This document shows, in pieces, positions 30,855 through 33,149 of a stretch of DNA of 33,149 nt. A program made the position numbers and the translations under genes. The DNA comes from Fibrobacter sp. UWEL. Lineage in GTDB: Bacteria > Fibrobacterota > Fibrobacteria > Fibrobacterales > Fibrobacteraceae. Positions within the stretch are counted from its first letter, which is position 1, and every line of letters starts with the position of its first letter. The notes under the pieces are model-generated. The model saw only the letters and a program-made list of their open reading frames with translations. It searched no databases and was not told where the DNA came from. The stretch lies in contig NZ_FRBE01000028.1 of assembly GCF_900142535.1 (NCBI RefSeq), positions 1 to 33,149 of the forward strand, written 5' to 3'.

Positions 30855-31696
30855 GTTTCTGGTAGGGTGAATCCTGTGCGGAAGTTTTCAATTAAGCAGC
30901 AGCTGATGCTGACATCGGTTGCGTAGGGCGGAATATCTTCCCGCTTCACCCACAAGGCTTCCGAAAGTTCTTCCGCCTGCATATGGATGGTGTCGTCCCC
31001 ATCCAGTTCTGCAGTCCAGCCTGCAATCAGCGAATCGCTAAAGGGCCAGGGCTGGCTTCCGAAGTATTTCAAGTTCTTAATCTTGACACCAGCCTCTTCC
31101 ATCACTTCGCGATGGGCGGCTTGTTCCAGAGATTCACCCACTTCCACAAAACCGGAAATCAGGAAAAGCATGGGGTTGGGATTGTCAATGTTATGCGCCA
31201 TCAGGAGTTTATCACCATTACGTACGGCAATAATCACCACGGGCGAAATTCTGGGATAAACGACGTTCCCGCACTTGGGACAAATGATGGATCGTTCCTT
31301 TTCCCCGCGGATGGTGACGTTACCGCACTTGCCGCAGAATTTGTTCAGGGCTTCCCAATGGGCAATGTGGGCCGCAGTTGCGCCGCCCAGACGTTCCACA
31401 GGAGCCATGGGACGGAACGCGCGGTTGCCTGTAAATTCATATCCCTCGGGGGCTGCATAATCTTCTGCAACAGCCAGCAGGAAGAAAGCGCGTTCATCGA
31501 TGTTCAGGAGGTAATGACCTTCGAAATCTTCAAATCCTAGCTTCTGTATTTCTGCAACGGTAGGGAGGGCGTAGCCATTTCCCTCTTTCTTCAGCAGGCT
31601 CTTGCTACCATTATAAACCAGACAGTAATCGTTTGGCTTGGGGTCTTGAATCTTGAACTGATTGTCCAGTACGTGGGGCGCAATTTCGTGAATCAT
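30851..31696 (-). CDS. nudC: NAD+/NADH pyrophosphatase NudC
   Basis: Nudix hydrolase that splits NAD(H) to NMN(H) and AMP and can remove NAD caps from RNA. The 281-residue protein has a four-cysteine zinc ribbon (CGKCG and CPKCG), then YPRISPVVIIAV and the Nudix box GFVEVGESLEQAAHREVMEE. The NudC hallmark reads SQPWPFSDSLIAGW (family SQPWPFPxS); here Pro is Ser. The N-terminal half has the family pattern (FFLLAVAEDYAAPEGYEF). Start ATG at 31696. It ends overlapping the facing deaminase gene. Confidence 0.93.
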   Translation of the reverse strand: MIHEIAPHVLDNQFKIQDPKPNDYCLVYNGSKSLLKKEGNGYALPTVAEIQKLGFEDFEGHYLLNIDERAFFLLAVAEDYAAPEGYEFTGNRAFRPMAPVERLGGATAAHIAHWEALNKFCGKCGNVTIRGEKERSIICPKCGNVVYPRISPVVIIAVRNGDKLLMAHNIDNPNPMLFLISGFVEVGESLEQAAHREVMEEAGVKIKNLKYFGSQPWPFSDSLIAGWTAELDGDDTIHMQAEELSEALWVKREDIPPYATDVSISCCLIENFRTGFTLPET

Positions 31697-31711
31697 GCCT
31701 CAAAAATAGCT

Positions 31712-32704
31712 TTATTTCTTTCCGACGATCTGGTCTCGGCCATTTGTCTTTGCCATATAAAGACGTTCGTCCACTGCGGTCAAAAGCTTGTCGTGGTTGT
31801 TGAACTCGGGATTGGCGCAATCCACAAAACCGCCACTGATATGAATACGTACGTTGGGCTGGTCGTCAAATTTTAGGCAGGATACCTTGTATCGGAATTG
31901 TTCTGCCTTTACCATTGCCTTGTCGTAGCTTTCGTCACGGATGAGCAGGATGAATTCCTCACCGCCATAACGGACCGCCATTTCCCCTTCTTCGCAGCAG
32001 GTATCCTGTGCCACCTTGCCGATTGCTGTAAGAACGTGGTCTCCAAAGACGTGACCGAAGTTATCGTTCACTCGCTTGAAAAAATCTACGTCAAACATCA
32101 GTAAGTAGAATCCTGCAGGATTTTTTAGTACGTTATTCCGAATAACTTCAATAAAACTGCGCCTGTTATACAGACCTGTCAGGGGATCGTGAGAGGAAAG
32201 GTAATCCAGTTTGGTAATCAGTTCGTCCTTATCCTTTTTTTCGCGATTATAGGCTTTCAGCAGGTAAGACACCGTGGTGAAAATCATAAGTCCCATAAAT
32301 ATAAAGGATACCGCCTGGTCCACGATTGTGTCAAAAGGCTCCAAATTTGGGGAATAATTCGGAAAGTAATAGTCCACGAAGAAGATGACCGTATACAATG
32401 TGATGGAGTACACCAGCATGATACTGCGAGGCTTGAACTTGGAAATTAGGGATGAAATGAGAATGCTGGTGAGGCAATAGAATGGCATGCCGCAATCAAA
32501 TGCACCGCAAATGAAAAACATAGGGGGCAAAATTAACGTGTTGATGCCAAAGCACATGGCCGTATAGCCCGCTTCTGTCTTGTGAGAGACGAATACGATT
32601 GCGCCTAGAACCACAAAATATAAGGTGATGAAGGCCGTATAAATCACTGCCAATGCACCAAGGTCTTCAATGGCGGTGAATATGGTGGAGGCAATTGCTG
32701 CCAC
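31712..32704 (-). CDS. Membrane diguanylate cyclase (GGEEF), N-terminus uncertain
   Basis: From a GTG start at 32704 the product has 330 residues: about six membrane spans (to residue 140), a short coiled region (KAYNREKKDKDELITK) and a GGDEF domain beginning DPLTGLYNRRSF. The signature reads RYGGEEF (247-251). No RxxD inhibitory site is present (EEGE at that position). The frame stays open upstream to about 32788 and encodes more plausible protein (a further membrane helix, NVLFWGVLFF). It has no ATG, GTG or TTG before an in-frame TGA at 32791-32789. An ATG at 32792-32790 is one frame off. The true N-terminus is therefore either frameshifted or lost to the nearby IS element. Confidence 0.85.
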   Translation of the reverse strand: MAAIASTIFTAIEDLGALAVIYTAFITLYFVVLGAIVFVSHKTEAGYTAMCFGINTLILPPMFFICGAFDCGMPFYCLTSILISSLISKFKPRSIMLVYSITLYTVIFFVDYYFPNYSPNLEPFDTIVDQAVSFIFMGLMIFTTVSYLLKAYNREKKDKDELITKLDYLSSHDPLTGLYNRRSFIEVIRNNVLKNPAGFYLLMFDVDFFKRVNDNFGHVFGDHVLTAIGKVAQDTCCEEGEMAVRYGGEEFILLIRDESYDKAMVKAEQFRYKVSCLKFDDQPNVRIHISGGFVDCANPEFNNHDKLLTAVDERLYMAKTNGRDQIVGKK

Positions 32705-32793
32705 AAAGCAAAAGAACAGAACGCCCCAGAATAGGACGTTTTCAAAAGAGCCGTGAAGATGTAATTTTCTTTCTGTAAAATCAATAATTCATG

Positions 32794-32814
32794 AAAAAAG
32801 GCCCGTTTAGGGCC
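32794..32814 (-). terminator. Small hairpin with T-run at the IS/cyclase junction
   Basis: GGCCC (32800-32804) pairs with GGGCC (32810-32814) around GTTTA. On the minus strand it is followed by six T. It would stop transcription entering the cyclase from the IS side. Confidence 0.6.
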
Positions 32815-33149
32815 CTATAAACAAAAAGTGGAGTTTCCACATCCTATTTTTGGTTTTGCGACAAATCAAAAAGGAATCAATTATGGAAAACTCCGAAAAC
32901 AAATATAGTTTCGACCCGACAATTTTGAAAGCCCTAATCGAGCAGGGACCCGACTTTCTGATGGATCTTTTCAGACTCGCCATGAACGAGGCCATGAAAT
33001 TGGAACGGGAGAACTTCCTAAATGCAGGGGCTTACGAACGCTCCAAAAATCGTTTGGATTACGCGAACGGTTTCAAACCCAAGACTCTTAATATGCGGTC
33101 CGGGCAGGTCACATTTGCCATCCCGCAGACTCGGAACAGCGGCTTCTAC
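32805..33149 (+). mobile_element. Left part of an IS256-family insertion sequence (truncated by the window)
   Basis: The transposase at 32883 is of the Mutator/IS256 type. The preceding sequence includes GTGGAGTTTCCAC (32828-32840), a short palindrome of the kind often seen near IS256-family ends. The exact left end cannot be fixed without the right end; it probably lies between about 32800 and 32830. The right end and target duplication are outside the window. Confidence 0.65.
32883..33149 (+). CDS. IS256-family (Mutator type) transposase, N-terminal part
   Basis: Eighty-nine codons are visible, open to the window end. They include FRLAMNEAMKLERENFLNAG, YERSKNRLDYANGFKPKTL and a VTFAIPQTRNSGFY segment. 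This matches the N-terminus of Mutator-type transposases, which normally read L...EAM..ER..FLGA.PYER...R.gYaNGfKpKtl...G...v.vPq.R...FyP. The DDE catalytic residues are further downstream and not included. AAGGAATC precedes the ATG. It lies divergently from the third diguanylate cyclase. Confidence 0.92.
   Translation, partial: MENSENKYSFDPTILKALIEQGPDFLMDLFRLAMNEAMKLERENFLNAGAYERSKNRLDYANGFKPKTLNMRSGQVTFAIPQTRNSGFY

Noticed and set aside
32807-32995. Minus-strand ORF of 62 codons at the right end
   Set aside because: Antisense to the IS256-type transposase start, whose family motifs are clear.

Overview
The window looks like a chromosomal segment of a Fibrobacter-type bacterium (Fibrobacterota). 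The clearest marker is an exported lipoprotein with two FISUMP ('Fibrobacter succinogenes major paralogous') domains joined by a poly-serine linker (26619-28049). Supporting signs are a decayed family-9 glycoside hydrolase with a type-IX-secretion-like C-terminal tail, lipoproteins ending in AgmX/TonB-like domains, and a surface protein with repeated DTVYV motifs. Assignment rests on protein features only; no rRNA gene is present.

Layout. 1-960: AT-rich accessory edge with a frameshifted DUF6973-like remnant and an orphan membrane protein. 992-5240 (minus): prfA-prmC, then a two-gene transport unit made of a TAXI-type solute-receptor lipoprotein and the glutamate symporter GltS. 5298-7597: trmO facing a membrane diguanylate cyclase. 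7657-11353 (minus): tight four-gene cluster read as MFS transporter, MBL-fold lipoprotein, Nudix hydrolase, RmlD-like protein. 11395-13442 (minus): DUF6544-like protein and a TrmA/RlmC-type RNA methyltransferase. 13594-14732 (plus): overlapping pair of AgmX/TonB-C lipoproteins. 14733-15041: repeats, a two-way terminator and tRNA-Gly(TCC). 15173-16376: infC-rpmI-rplT. 16545-18991 (minus): M16 peptidase and a second diguanylate cyclase. 19069-20154: unknown protein. 20155-22637: repeat-rich stretch with argF, a 31-codon COX24-like gene missed by length-limited calling, and dusA carrying a palindromic repeat inside its reading frame. 22698-28049 (plus): aspartoacylase, acidic unknown protein, exported EF-hand-like protein, HAD-IIA protein and the FISUMP lipoprotein. 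28059-29069 (minus): GH9 remnant and tRNA-Gly(CCC). 29110-30854 (plus): exported protein, sfsA, guanine-deaminase-like gene. 30851-32704 (minus): nudC and a third diguanylate cyclase whose 5' end abuts an IS256-family element running off the window.

Taken together, most of the window is housekeeping (translation termination and initiation, tRNA/rRNA modification, arginine synthesis, nucleotide clean-up) mixed with cell-envelope genes. Three membrane-bound GGDEF proteins in 33 kb point to heavy use of cyclic-di-GMP signalling. The best candidates for something not well described are the GltS plus TAXI-receptor pair, the palindromic repeat family that has entered the dusA coding sequence, and the paired AgmX-type lipoproteins. 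No CRISPR array, phage, plasmid origin or classical defence island was seen.
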